The notes beneath the pieces were generated by a model that saw only the letters and a program-made list of their open reading frames with translations, was not told the origin of the DNA and did no database searches. 64,000 bases of DNA. Origin: Flavobacterium pectinovorum (GTDB lineage Bacteria; Bacteroidota; Bacteroidia; Flavobacteriales; Flavobacteriaceae). Location of the stretch: contig NZ_FRBX01000001.1 of the NCBI RefSeq assembly GCF_900142715.1, positions 310,001 through 374,000 on the forward strand. Reading direction: 5' to 3'. Positions 8,974-17,292 of the stretch are shown in pieces (the stretch's first letter is position 1; the number at the start of each line of letters is the position of its first letter). A program made the translations under genes and the position numbers.

Positions 8974-9522
8974 TTAGTTGGTTTTGGACATATACATGAA
9001 CCAGTTCCATTCCCAGTTTTTTCCTTTGTCATCAGACATTGCCTGACTCCAAACCGGATTGTTTTCATCTCGTGCATCCCATCGAAATACCTGGATTACA
9101 TTTTTTCCTTCAAATACATCTTTCGAAAAAAAATGCCCAACTTTATTTTCAAAAGAACCTACAACCGGTTTATCTAAAGTTCCCGAAGTCGAATCTGCCC
9201 AATAAATGCTCCACAATTTTGTTTTTGGATTAAAAAGACGAACTGTCATTCCTTCAAAAGGTTCTCCGTCAAAAGTGGCCAGGAAATTATCAATATTCCC
9301 AATTCCGTTTAAAATCTTGTACATTTCCTGAGTTGAAGGAAATTCAATCCATTCGTTAGAATTCGCAAATCTCTTTTTTAATTTTTTGTTTCTAATAACA
9401 GATTTTCCCTGAAAAAAATCAAAATCATCTTTGGATGAAGATTCAGAAGCGATAATTATAAGTTCGCCATTTTCATCAAAATGTATTGCGGGAATTTCTA
9501 GAGAATCTGTTTTCATAATCAT
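8974..9522 (-). CDS. DUF1579-like cytosolic protein
   Basis: This is a 182-residue protein with no signal peptide or membrane segment. Pattern features are 'DFDFFQGKSVIRN', 'LNGIGNIDNFLATFDGEPF', 'TKLWSIYWADSTSG', 'PVVGSFENKVGHFF' and 'FRWDARDENNPVWSQAMS'. They resemble the lipocalin-like DUF1579 proteins, whose hallmark is W...G...W plus repeated 'W..Y.sD' strands. No enzymatic motif is visible. It lies 15 bases downstream of relA/spoT on the same strand and is probably co-transcribed with it. Two Met codons (9522 and 9516) are both plausible starts. The function is unknown. Confidence 0.7.
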   Translation of the reverse strand: MIMKTDSLEIPAIHFDENGELIIIASESSSKDDFDFFQGKSVIRNKKLKKRFANSNEWIEFPSTQEMYKILNGIGNIDNFLATFDGEPFEGMTVRLFNPKTKLWSIYWADSTSGTLDKPVVGSFENKVGHFFSKDVFEGKNVIQVFRWDARDENNPVWSQAMSDDKGKNWEWNWFMYMSKTN

Positions 9523-9537
9523 TTTTAAAGAATAAAT

Positions 9538-11760
9538 CTATGTTCTGTATTCGCGAGTGACTTTGTCAACACCATCTACTTTTTTAATTGCGTTGATCAT
9601 TTTTTTCAAAATGGTATTATTTTTCACAATAACCGCAATCTGACCGTGAAAAATTCCCGCATCAGTACTCAGCGAAATACTCTGAATATTTACGCTCATA
9701 TTGTTCGAAATTACTTTTGTTAACTGATTTGTAAGTCCTAAAACATCCATTCCTGTAATGTTGATAATGGCTTTGAATTCTTCCTGAGAAGAGTCAATCC
9801 ATTTGGCACTCATAATACGATATGCATAATTAGATTGCATTCCAATAGCATTCGGACAATCTTTTTTATGCACTTTGATTCCTTCATTAATGGTTACAAA
9901 TCCAAAAACATCGTCACCCGGAATTGGGTTACAGCATTGCGAAAGTTTGTAATCAAGTTTGTCATGTTCGGTTCCAAAAACCAGCATGTCATAATTACTG
10001 CTAATGACCGGTTTATGAATGTCTTCGGCGGCAGTTGTATCTTTATTTCGCTTAATTTTATTTTTAAAGAAATTGATAATCGTATTGCCTTTTTGCGCAG
10101 CATAATCTTTTAATTGCTGATTTTCGATAGCACCAATTCCAACTCTGTAAAATAAATCTAAACTTGTTTTTAGCTTGAAAAAGTTTACCAATTCATTGAT
10201 AACCTGTTCGCTGATTGTTATTTTTAGATGTTTAAGTTTTCGCGTAAGTAGTTCTTTTCCTTCTTCGGCAATTTTTTTAGTATTCTCATTAAGAACATTT
10301 TTAATCTTATTTTTTGCTCTCGAAGTTGTAACATATTCCAACCAGTTTACAGTTGGTTTTTGGTTGGCCGAAGTAATCACTTCAACCTGATCACCACTTT
10401 TAAGTTCATGATTTAAGGGAACCAATCTTCCGTTTACACGCGTTCCTCTGGTTTTAATTCCAATTTCAGAGTGAATGCTAAAAGCAAAATCCAGCGAAGT
10501 TGCCCCTTTTGGCAACGATTTAATTTCTCCTTTTGGAGTAAAAACAAAGATTTCTTTTGAATATAAATTCATTTTAAAATCTTCAACAAAATCTACCGCA
10601 TTCGTTTCCTGATTTTCAAGAGCCTCGCGAAGTAAATTCAGCCAGACATCTAAACCACTTTCTTCGGTTGCTCCGTTTTTGTATTTATAATGAGCAGCGT
10701 AACCTTTTTCGGCAATTTCATCCATACGCTCACTTCGAACCTGAACTTCGACCCAGCGACCTTTTGGTCCCATAACGGTAATGTGCAAAGCTTCGTAACC
10801 GGTTGATTTTGGAGATGAAATCCAGTCGCGTAAACGACTCGGACTCGGTCTGTAATGATCTGTTACGATCGAATAAATTTTCCAGGCCACAAATTTTTCG
10901 TCATGCGGATCTGCTTTATAGACAATTCTAAGGGCAAATTTGTCATACACTTCATCAAAACTTACATTTTGAGCGCGCATTTTTCTACGAATAGAATAAA
11001 TAGATTTCGGACGGCCTTTTATGATATAATCAATCTCTTCCTTATCCAAAGATTTTTTCAAAACATCAGAAATATCCTTGATATAAGCATCCTGTTCTTC
11101 TTTTGTTTCCCTGATTTTGCTTACGATGTCATCATAAACAGCAGGTTCAGTGTATTTTAAGCCAAGATCTTCCAGCTTGGTTTTAATATTGTAAAGTCCC
11201 AAACGATGGGCGAGAGGGGCATAAATATATAAAGTTTCAGAAGCTATTTTGGTTTGTTTGTATTCCGCCATCGAATCCATGGTTTGCATATTATGCAAAC
11301 GGTCGGCCAATTTGATTAGGATAACACGGACATCGTCGTTCAAAGTCAGAATCATTTTCCTGAAATTTTCGGCCTGCATCGACGCATTCAAATCCTTTTG
11401 AACCATCGAAATTTTAGTCAGGCCTTCAACCAATTGCGCCACTTTTGGGTTGAATAAACGTTCAATATCTTCAACCGTCATGGGTGTATCTTCAACAACA
11501 TCGTGCAATAAAGCCGCAGCAATAGAGGTCGCTCCCAGACCAATTTCTGAGGCAACAATTTTTGCAACTGCAATAGGATGAAAGATATAGGCTTCTCCAG
11601 ATTTACGTCGCTGCTCTTTATGCGCATCAACTGCAACATCAAAAGCTTTTCGAATAAGTTTTTTATCAGTTGGGCTTAAAGTTTGGTAGCTAATTCGGAG
11701 TAATTCTTTGTATTCCTGCGCAATTGCTTTGTTTTCTTTTTCAATATCTATTTCTATCAT
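9538..11760 (-). CDS. rel: Bifunctional (p)ppGpp synthetase/hydrolase (RelA/SpoT, Rel type)
   Basis: It makes and degrades the stringent-response alarmones pppGpp/ppGpp. Domains in order: HD hydrolase (about residues 35-190) with metal ligands in FHPIA (His61), HDVVEDT (His86-Asp87) and LADRLHN; synthetase (about 235-350) with KGRPKSIYSI, FALRIVY and STGYEALHITV; TGS (about 400-465); a helical/zinc-finger region with a SQCCNPIPGDDV motif; and a C-terminal ACT domain. Both active sites look intact, so this is a long bifunctional Rel. The ATG at 11760 (MIEIDIEKEN) is preferred over an in-frame ATG five codons upstream. The next gene starts 15 bases downstream. Confidence 0.96.
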   Translation of the reverse strand: MIEIDIEKENKAIAQEYKELLRISYQTLSPTDKKLIRKAFDVAVDAHKEQRRKSGEAYIFHPIAVAKIVASEIGLGATSIAAALLHDVVEDTPMTVEDIERLFNPKVAQLVEGLTKISMVQKDLNASMQAENFRKMILTLNDDVRVILIKLADRLHNMQTMDSMAEYKQTKIASETLYIYAPLAHRLGLYNIKTKLEDLGLKYTEPAVYDDIVSKIRETKEEQDAYIKDISDVLKKSLDKEEIDYIIKGRPKSIYSIRRKMRAQNVSFDEVYDKFALRIVYKADPHDEKFVAWKIYSIVTDHYRPSPSRLRDWISSPKSTGYEALHITVMGPKGRWVEVQVRSERMDEIAEKGYAAHYKYKNGATEESGLDVWLNLLREALENQETNAVDFVEDFKMNLYSKEIFVFTPKGEIKSLPKGATSLDFAFSIHSEIGIKTRGTRVNGRLVPLNHELKSGDQVEVITSANQKPTVNWLEYVTTSRAKNKIKNVLNENTKKIAEEGKELLTRKLKHLKITISEQVINELVNFFKLKTSLDLFYRVGIGAIENQQLKDYAAQKGNTIINFFKNKIKRNKDTTAAEDIHKPVISSNYDMLVFGTEHDKLDYKLSQCCNPIPGDDVFGFVTINEGIKVHKKDCPNAIGMQSNYAYRIMSAKWIDSSQEEFKAIINITGMDVLGLTNQLTKVISNNMSVNIQSISLSTDAGIFHGQIAVIVKNNTILKKMINAIKKVDGVDKVTREYRT

Positions 11761-11908
11761 AACGGCATAGTTCAAGTACTAAAAATAAGAATAAGTTCCA
11801 ACATACACAAGGGAATGGAGTGTAGATTTATGATATTGGATTTTAGATTTTTCTAACTGAATTTGATATAAGAATATTGATCAAAGGCGAGATTTTTTTG
11901 TTTTCAAA

Positions 11909-11936
11909 AGGACTTCGACTACGCTCAGTCTGACAT
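11909..11936. repeat. Fragment of a dispersed 'GACTACGCTCAG' intergenic repeat
   Basis: The segment around 11911-11934 (CTTCGACTACGCTCAGTCTG) shares the core CTGAGCG with the second half of the repeat inside the aminotransferase gene at 24240-24248. It is intergenic and non-coding here. Confidence 0.4.
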
Positions 11937-11970
11937 AGAGAAGAAGATTTTAAATTTTAAAATCTAAAAT

Positions 11971-12759
11971 CTAAAACCCTCTCTGACGTTTCGCTTCAAA
12001 AATTAAAATCGCAGCAGCAACAGAAACATTCATGCTGTCGATTTCTCCCTGCATCGGGATAATGATGTTTTGTGTAGCGGCATCACGCCATTCCTGCGTT
12101 AATCCGGTTGCTTCGGTACCTACAACTAAAGCGGTTGGAGTTGTGAAATTTTGAGTGTGATATGAAGTTGAGTTCTGTAAAGTAGCACAATAAAAATCAA
12201 TCTTTTTTTCTTTTAAAAAAGCAATAATTTCGGCTGTAGTTCCCGTTGCAATTTGATTGGTAAACAAACAGCCAACGCTTGAACGGACAATATTCGGATT
12301 GTATAAATCGCTTTTTGGGTTTGCAATTAAAACAGCATCCAGATTTGCAGCATCTGCAGTACGTAAAAGTGCGCCGATATTTCCAGGTTTTTCCGGTGCT
12401 TCAGCTACTAAAATTAATGGATTTGCTGATAATTTTAAATCCGATAATTGCATTGATTTGGTTTTGGCGATTGCCAAAACACCTTCGGTAGTATCACGGT
12501 AAGCCAGTTTTTGATAGACTTCTTTATTGATTTCTATCATTTGAATTGGCGAATTTACCAATTTATTGATTTCATTTTCAGAAACCAATTCCGGTAAAAA
12601 TAAAACCGTTTCTATTTCGTAACCGCCTTTTATAGCCAATGAAATTTCACGTAATCCTTCAATCAAAAAAGTTCCGGTTTGTTTACGGGCTTTTGCTTTT
12701 TCCTGCAGTAAAACAAGTGATTTTATAAACGGATTTTGAATTGAAGTGATTTGTTTCAT
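11971..12759 (-). CDS. TrmH/SpoU-family RNA 2'-O-methyltransferase
   Basis: SPOUT methyltransferases transfer a methyl group from S-adenosylmethionine to ribose 2'-O of rRNA or tRNA. This 262-residue protein has an N-terminal L30e-like substrate-binding part (about 1-95, starting 'ITSIQNPFIKSLVLLQEKAKARK'-like) and the SPOUT domain. Motif 1 is NIGALLRTADAANLDAV, motif 2 is VVGTEATGL and motif 3 is IPMQGEIDSMNVSVAAAIL, together forming the trefoil-knot SAM site. It resembles the RlmB/TsnR type, but the target nucleotide cannot be assigned. It appears to be transcribed alone, and the upstream gap to the phosphatase gene is full of repeat elements. Confidence 0.9.
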   Translation of the reverse strand: MKQITSIQNPFIKSLVLLQEKAKARKQTGTFLIEGLREISLAIKGGYEIETVLFLPELVSENEINKLVNSPIQMIEINKEVYQKLAYRDTTEGVLAIAKTKSMQLSDLKLSANPLILVAEAPEKPGNIGALLRTADAANLDAVLIANPKSDLYNPNIVRSSVGCLFTNQIATGTTAEIIAFLKEKKIDFYCATLQNSTSYHTQNFTTPTALVVGTEATGLTQEWRDAATQNIIIPMQGEIDSMNVSVAAAILIFEAKRQRGF

Positions 12760-12767
12760 TTTTTTAG

Positions 12768-12802
12768 AGGCTCAAAGTTGCAAAGGCTCAAAGGTACAGA
12801 GG
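12768..12802. repeat. Degenerate period-8 repeat array (AAAGGCTC type)
   Basis: Read in 8-base steps on the minus strand this gives GTACCTTT, GAGCCTTT, GCAACTTT, GAGCCTCT: a degenerate octamer array. The same kind of array lies at 22014-22053. A short hairpin CAAGGTT/AACCTTG follows at 12817-12835. No coding potential was seen. Confidence 0.6.
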
Positions 12803-12866
12803 TTTTTTTCTTCTTGCAAGGTTTTCGTAACCTTGTAGGTTTTTAATAGGATGGAGGAAAAAAACA

Positions 12867-12925
12867 GCCACGAATTCACGAATTTTTATTAAAAAAAAAA
12901 CAAATATAATTCGTGAATTCGTGGC
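12867..12925. repeat. Long intergenic hairpin, 18-bp perfect arms
   Basis: GCCACGAATTCACGAATT (12867-12884) and its exact complement (12908-12925) enclose an A/T loop with a 10-A run. It ends 9 bases past the stop of the phosphatase gene and could terminate it. The arm is itself built from two similar 'CACGAATT' units. It is the same family as 17217-17282 and 38866-39006. Confidence 0.75.
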
Positions 12926-12934
12926 AAAAAAAAC

Positions 12935-14020
12935 TTATTTCTCGAAGACTTCTTTAACTTCATTAGCAACAGGATGTTCCGCCGTAAAAGTATAGCCCAT
13001 AATTTTTGCAATCGTCTGCGCAAATTGTTTTTGGTACAATTGAGAATCTGTTTTGATTTCGCCTTTTGGAGCAATTTCAGGACCAATTGCAGCAAACCAA
13101 ATTTGGGATGCGCCCGCAATTTTATCACCGTGACTTGTCCATTCAGATTTTACTTTGTCGCCACGACCGTGATCTACAGTGATTAGTAAAGTCGTTTTGT
13201 TTTTATATTGCGGATCGTTTTGTACAAAAGTCCAGATTTCCTTAATCCATTTATCCACTTGGTTTGCAGCATCGAGATACGATCTGTAATGTCCGTGATG
13301 CGCCCATTCATCGGTTTCACCATAGGAAATATAAAGCACTTTTGGTTTGTTGGTTTTAAGTTCGTTCAGCGCTTCATAATGTGTAAAAACATCCAGACAT
13401 TCATCTTCATGAAAAGGCTTAAACGAATTGTCGCGCATTTCATTCAGTAATTTTTGAATTTCAGTTGGCTTATTTCCACCCACTTTATCAAACGCAGAAA
13501 TTACAGGAAAACCACTTCTTTTTTCGTTTAAAATTCGATCAAAAGCATCCCAGGCTCCAAAAGCTGCAACCTTACCTTTAATTTTAGATTGCTGGTTTAA
13601 GAACTCCAAAACATTCACATTCGGATTTGGTTTGTAATCGTTGGAATTGACTGCAATATCTACATTTCCCGTAAATATTTCGCTATATCCCGGATAACTA
13701 AACCAATATGGATTTGAAACATCAACTTTATTCCCTAAATCGCGATTGCCATAAATTTGTCCTTTCGCAGCAATTTCAGACCATAAAAAAGGCATTAGTT
13801 TTTGGCGGCGTTCTTTAAAATCTGTACTTCCGTATTTTTTATAAATGTAAGTACTGTCGTCCTGATTGAATTTTTTATCATTGGCAATTTGGGAATCCAT
13901 TCCTTTGAAAACTTCCTGCCATCTAAAACCGTCTGTGGTAATGATTATGATGTTTTCTGTTTTTTGTGCGGAAGCCAAAAAGTTTATCAGAACGAATAAA
14001 AATAGAAGTGCTTTTTTCAT
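12935..14020 (-). CDS. Secreted alkaline-phosphatase-superfamily hydrolase
   Basis: This is a 361-residue exported protein (signal peptide 1-18, LINFLASAQ). Metal-site motifs of the alkaline phosphatase/nucleotide pyrophosphatase superfamily are visible: TTDGFRWQEVF with Asp30, the TDEWAHHGHY segment supplying Asp and His ligands, and TVDHGRGD with Asp/His. The nucleophile probably lies in the 'YPGYSEIFTG' loop at about residues 109-118, but which residue serves is uncertain. The family includes phosphodiesterases, phosphonoacetate hydrolases and phosphatases, and substrate cannot be assigned. It should act in the periplasm. It is monocistronic with a repeat hairpin just downstream. Confidence 0.82.
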   Translation of the reverse strand: MKKALLFLFVLINFLASAQKTENIIIITTDGFRWQEVFKGMDSQIANDKKFNQDDSTYIYKKYGSTDFKERRQKLMPFLWSEIAAKGQIYGNRDLGNKVDVSNPYWFSYPGYSEIFTGNVDIAVNSNDYKPNPNVNVLEFLNQQSKIKGKVAAFGAWDAFDRILNEKRSGFPVISAFDKVGGNKPTEIQKLLNEMRDNSFKPFHEDECLDVFTHYEALNELKTNKPKVLYISYGETDEWAHHGHYRSYLDAANQVDKWIKEIWTFVQNDPQYKNKTTLLITVDHGRGDKVKSEWTSHGDKIAGASQIWFAAIGPEIAPKGEIKTDSQLYQKQFAQTIAKIMGYTFTAEHPVANEVKEVFEK

Positions 14021-14146
14021 CTTTTAGAGTTATAAAATTTCGTAGAAACAAAGGTTCAAAGATTTTTGAACATTCTTACATTTAACTCATGAAATTGATG
14101 TGTTGATAATACTCATTTTACATTTTCACAACATACATTTCACATC

Positions 14147-15478
14147 TTACAAAATTCCTCTCGCTTTAATCTCCAAATATTTATTAATAGCATCCAAAGT
14201 CAGATTTTCAGGCTGCGTTAAAACAGAGTGAATTCCGTATTTCTTCAATTCGTTGGCGATTAATCGCTTTTCAAACATAAATTTTTCAGCGATTACTTTG
14301 TCGTAAACTTCCTGAATCGTATCAGTTTTTTTATTGATGATTTCGTTTAGTTCCGTATTGCTAAAGAAAACAACAACCAATAAATGACTTTTTGCAATTC
14401 CTTTTAAGTAAGGCATTTGGCGATTTAAACCATCCATTGTTTCAAAATTGGTATACAGAATAATCAAACTTCTTTGGTTGATATTCTTTTTGATATCAAC
14501 ATACAAACGGCTGTAATCACTTTCAAAAAAGTCTGTTTTGATGTTGTATAAAGTTTCGAGGATTTTTTGCATTTGCGAACCTCTTTTTTCGGCAAAAACT
14601 CTGTTTTCGACTTTTTTCGAGAAAGCAAAAATTCCGGCTTTGTCTTGTTTTTTCAGAATCACATTGGCCAGAACCAACGTCGAGTTTATCGCATAATCAA
14701 GCAAACTCAAACCATTAAAAGGCATTTGCATCACGCGGCCTTTGTCAATTGCCAAATAAACCGATTGTGATTTTTCGTCCTGAAACTGGTTCACCATCAA
14801 GGCATTTTTCTTCGCTGTGGCTTTCCAGTTTAAAGTTCGAAGATCATCGCCCTGAACATATTCTTTAATTTGTTCAAATTCCATTGTGTGACCAATTCGG
14901 CGAATTTTCTTGATTCCGTATTGGTATAAATTATTCGAAAAAGCCAGTAAATCGTATTTTCTTAACTGAATATAAGAAGGATACGTTGGCACCATTTTAT
15001 CTTTATCAAAAGTAAATCGTCTTGAAATTAATCTTAAAGGCGAAGAAACATAGATATTTAAATTTCCAAAGTAATATTCTCCGCGTTCTGTTGGGCGCAA
15101 ATCGTATCCAATTTTATCCTGACCGGAAGCTTTTATATTCCTAATTATTTTGAAATCGCGTACCTGAAACTGAAACGGAATTTCGTCAATAATTTTAATC
15201 GAAATTGGAAATGTATAATGATTTTTGATCGAAATACTAACAGGATTTAAATCTCCATTCGAAAGTTTTTCAGGTGTTTCCCTTGAAGCTTCAATTCCGG
15301 TTTTGGCCAGATATAAAATTAAAAGATCAAGTGCCAGAAAAGTGATTAGTACCAAAATAATAAACCAGACTCCGTTGTATAAATTCGGAAAAATAAAAGC
15401 ACAAACAAACAATCCTATAATGCCCAAAAGCACATAGAAAAAGAAGTTGTTGAGATATAGACTTTTTATGAATTTCAA
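14147..15478 (-). CDS. DUF58 membrane protein (vWA-like)
   Basis: This is a 443-residue protein. Two membrane helices at about 12-30 and 35-57 are followed by a beta-rich region and the DUF58 core. The signature 'GDDLRTLNWKATAKKNALMVNQF' (seen as GDDLRTLNWKATAK then NALMVNQF) is hallmark DUF58, and the C-terminal part has a von Willebrand A-like fold. DUF58 genes typically sit beside MoxR ATPases; the pair is thought to assemble or chaperone protein complexes, as in the Bacteroides aerotolerance (Bat) locus. Here MoxR is one gene upstream, so they probably work together. The inserted 15503-16117 gene between them is unusual. It is the last gene of the minus-strand membrane locus. Confidence 0.9.
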   Translation of the reverse strand: MKFIKSLYLNNFFFYVLLGIIGLFVCAFIFPNLYNGVWFIILVLITFLALDLLILYLAKTGIEASRETPEKLSNGDLNPVSISIKNHYTFPISIKIIDEIPFQFQVRDFKIIRNIKASGQDKIGYDLRPTERGEYYFGNLNIYVSSPLRLISRRFTFDKDKMVPTYPSYIQLRKYDLLAFSNNLYQYGIKKIRRIGHTMEFEQIKEYVQGDDLRTLNWKATAKKNALMVNQFQDEKSQSVYLAIDKGRVMQMPFNGLSLLDYAINSTLVLANVILKKQDKAGIFAFSKKVENRVFAEKRGSQMQKILETLYNIKTDFFESDYSRLYVDIKKNINQRSLIILYTNFETMDGLNRQMPYLKGIAKSHLLVVVFFSNTELNEIINKKTDTIQEVYDKVIAEKFMFEKRLIANELKKYGIHSVLTQPENLTLDAINKYLEIKARGIL

Positions 15479-15502
15479 TTTAAAAGAATTTAAAATTTAA
15501 TT

Positions 15503-16117
15503 TTATTCCTGTATTTTAGTGAAACTAGAATAACCGAAACCATCTAAAATAGCTATTTTCCAGATTCCATTTTCCTTAACTGCCGTTACTTTATATTTAG
15601 GAGTTTCTTTCCATTCTGTCCACGTCCAGAAAAAAGTAGCTTTATTATTTTCAATTTTGAGGTTGTTTACTTTCAGGGTTTTCCAAAACTTCTCTGGATT
15701 ATCCTGACAATCACACCACGGATTACTGTCATTGCCATAGGGTGGAAGTTCACCCACAAAATACGTTGCTTTATTGGTTTTAAGATTATCACCAATTTTT
15801 AACCCAATTTTATTATAATTGTCGATAAACTGCTGCGCAAAAAAGTTCGATTTTTTAAGTTCTTCGACTATTTTGTTGTGTGTTTTTACATTTAAAGCAA
15901 CATATTTATCGCCTTTTTTGTTGGCAACCACATCAAAATCATTTTGTGTTTTTTTAGTCTCAATCCATTCATAAGCTTTTCTTATTAAGGTTTCGATTTG
16001 TTGTTTATCACTTTCGAAATAGACAGACATATTTGTGTTTTCAGCAGCTTTGATAGGCTGAAATACGAAAAATAAAATTACAAATAAGGGTAAAAAAAAC
16101 AGTTTATTTAATCTCAT
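15503..16117 (-). CDS. Small exported protein of unknown function between MoxR and DUF58
   Basis: This is a 204-residue protein with a signal peptide at residues 1-24 (ending PIKAAEN). The mature region has an NTF2/DUF3828-like pattern: a helical start (KQQIETLIRKAYEWIETK), then strands with 'NPWCDCQDNPEKFW', 'KATFFWTWTEW' and a C-terminal 'KVTAVKENGIWKIAILDGFG', typical of an SnoaL/DUF3828-like cone. It carries a CDC pair (Cys in WCDC). It is embedded in the MoxR/DUF58 locus, 24 bases before the DUF58 start, with a perfect palindrome separating it from MoxR. It may be an unrelated insertion or a substrate. The family is not recognised with certainty. Confidence 0.7.
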   Translation of the reverse strand: MRLNKLFFLPLFVILFFVFQPIKAAENTNMSVYFESDKQQIETLIRKAYEWIETKKTQNDFDVVANKKGDKYVALNVKTHNKIVEELKKSNFFAQQFIDNYNKIGLKIGDNLKTNKATYFVGELPPYGNDSNPWCDCQDNPEKFWKTLKVNNLKIENNKATFFWTWTEWKETPKYKVTAVKENGIWKIAILDGFGYSSFTKIQE

Positions 16118-16135
16118 TTTTCAGATTTTAAGTTC

Positions 16136-16164
16136 TCCTGCAAGGTTTTGAAAACCTTGCAGGA
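16136..16164. repeat. 29-bp perfect palindrome between MoxR and the next gene
   Basis: The arms TCCTGCAAGGTTTT (16136-16149) and AAAACCTTGCAGGA (16151-16164) pair perfectly around a single G. There is no T run, so it looks like a REP-type element. The core (C)AAGGTTTT.AAAACCTTG recurs at 12817-12835, and a CAGGTTTT/AAAACCTG variant occurs at 63846-63878. Confidence 0.75.
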
Positions 16165-16171
16165 ATGAGAA

Positions 16172-17185
16172 CTATCGTGGAATTTCTACAGTTTCAATAA
16201 TTTGCTTGATAATTTCAGCACTTGTAATTCCTTCCATTTCACGCTCGGGAGCTACAATAACGCGGTGTTGTAAAACCGGAGTTGAAGCTTCTTTAATATC
16301 TTCGGGAGTTACAAAATCACGACCACGAATAGCGGCAAAACCTTTGGCAGCGTTTAAAATTGCGATCGATGCACGAGGCGAAGCTCCTAAATATAAAAAG
16401 GCATTTTCTCTGGTGTTTACCACAATTCTTGCAATATATTCCAACAGATTTTGTTCTACCCTGATTTGTTTGATTAAAGCCTGATATCCTTTTATTTCCT
16501 GTGCTGAAAGTATGGTTTTTATCGCCTCTAATTTTCCATGATCCTGCAATAAATGCTCTCTTTGAATGATCAGGATTTCTTCGTCCAGTTTTGGATAATC
16601 AATTGTAATTTTGAATAGAAAACGGTCTAATTGCGCTTCCGGCAAACGATATGTTCCTTCCTGCTCGATTGGGTTTTGTGTAGCAATTACCAAAAACGGA
16701 GTTTCCAACTGATACGCAGAACCGTCAATTGTAATCTGGCGTTCTTCCATTACTTCAAATAATGCGGCTTGGGTTTTGGCAGGCGCACGGTTGATCTCGT
16801 CAATTAAAATTAAATTAGAGAAAATTGGTCCTTGTTTGAATTCAAATTCTGAACTTTTTAAGTTGAAAATCGAAGTTCCTAAAATATCCGAAGGCATTAA
16901 ATCCGGCGTAAACTGAATTCGGCTAAAACCGATATTAAGCGTTTTTGATAATAATTTTGCAGTAATCGTTTTGGCAACCCCCGGAACACCTTCAAGCAAA
17001 ACGTGTCCGTTTGATAAAATGGCAACCAAAAGCTGGTCGATCATTTTGTGTTGACCCACAATAACAGTTTCAAGCTCTTTTTTGATGCTGTTAACATGCT
17101 CTAAAAGTGGAGCAAGGTTTATTCTTGTTTCAAAATTCACGTTTTCGTTTGTGATTTCTGTTTCTGGTGTATTAAAATCGTCCAT
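16172..17185 (-). CDS. MoxR-family AAA+ ATPase
   Basis: This is a 337-residue AAA+ ATPase counted from the ATG at 17185. Walker A-type GVPGVAKT is at about 66-73, Walker B ILIDEINRAP around 127-136 (Asp129-Glu130), then sensor-1 IATQNPIEQEG and the C-terminal lid with an arginine-rich SPRAS motif. MoxR ATPases act as chaperones for complex assembly or cofactor insertion, usually with DUF58/vWA partners, which are encoded just downstream here. A longer in-frame start 72 bases upstream was rejected, because its N-terminus would be encoded by the hairpin repeat at 17217-17282. The GVPGVAKT spelling (Ala before KT) is normal for MoxR. Confidence 0.93.
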   Translation of the reverse strand: MDDFNTPETEITNENVNFETRINLAPLLEHVNSIKKELETVIVGQHKMIDQLLVAILSNGHVLLEGVPGVAKTITAKLLSKTLNIGFSRIQFTPDLMPSDILGTSIFNLKSSEFEFKQGPIFSNLILIDEINRAPAKTQAALFEVMEERQITIDGSAYQLETPFLVIATQNPIEQEGTYRLPEAQLDRFLFKITIDYPKLDEEILIIQREHLLQDHGKLEAIKTILSAQEIKGYQALIKQIRVEQNLLEYIARIVVNTRENAFLYLGASPRASIAILNAAKGFAAIRGRDFVTPEDIKEASTPVLQHRVIVAPEREMEGITSAEIIKQIIETVEIPR

Positions 17186-17216
17186 GTTTTGGTCTTTTTC
17201 TTTTGGGTTTATTTTT

Positions 17217-17282
17217 TTTTGCCACAGATTAAATGATTTCACAGATTTTAAAATCATTTTAATCCTTAAATCTGTGGCAAAA
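17217..17282. repeat. Intergenic nested hairpin repeat ('CCACAGATT' type)
   Basis: The outer arms TTTTGCCACAGATT (17217-17230) and AATCTGTGGCAAAA (17269-17282) are perfect. Inside, AAATGATTT and AAATCATTT form a second stem. It sits in the gap between DUF4350 and MoxR and could attenuate transcription within the operon. Confidence 0.72.
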
Positions 17283-17292
17283 TATTTTTTAT

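Noticed and set aside
9835..10113. Open frame of about 90 codons on the plus strand inside rel
   Set aside because: It lies wholly antisense to the conserved TGS/linker part of rel, has no recognisable domain and no promoter or start context. It is a shadow frame.
12257..12502. Two plus-strand frames of 70-80 codons antisense to the TrmH gene
   Set aside because: They overlap motif-bearing parts of the methyltransferase and have random-looking composition.
17186..17257. 24-codon N-terminal extension of MoxR
   Set aside because: The extra N-terminus would be partly encoded by the hairpin repeat at 17217-17282, and family members begin near MDDFNTPE.
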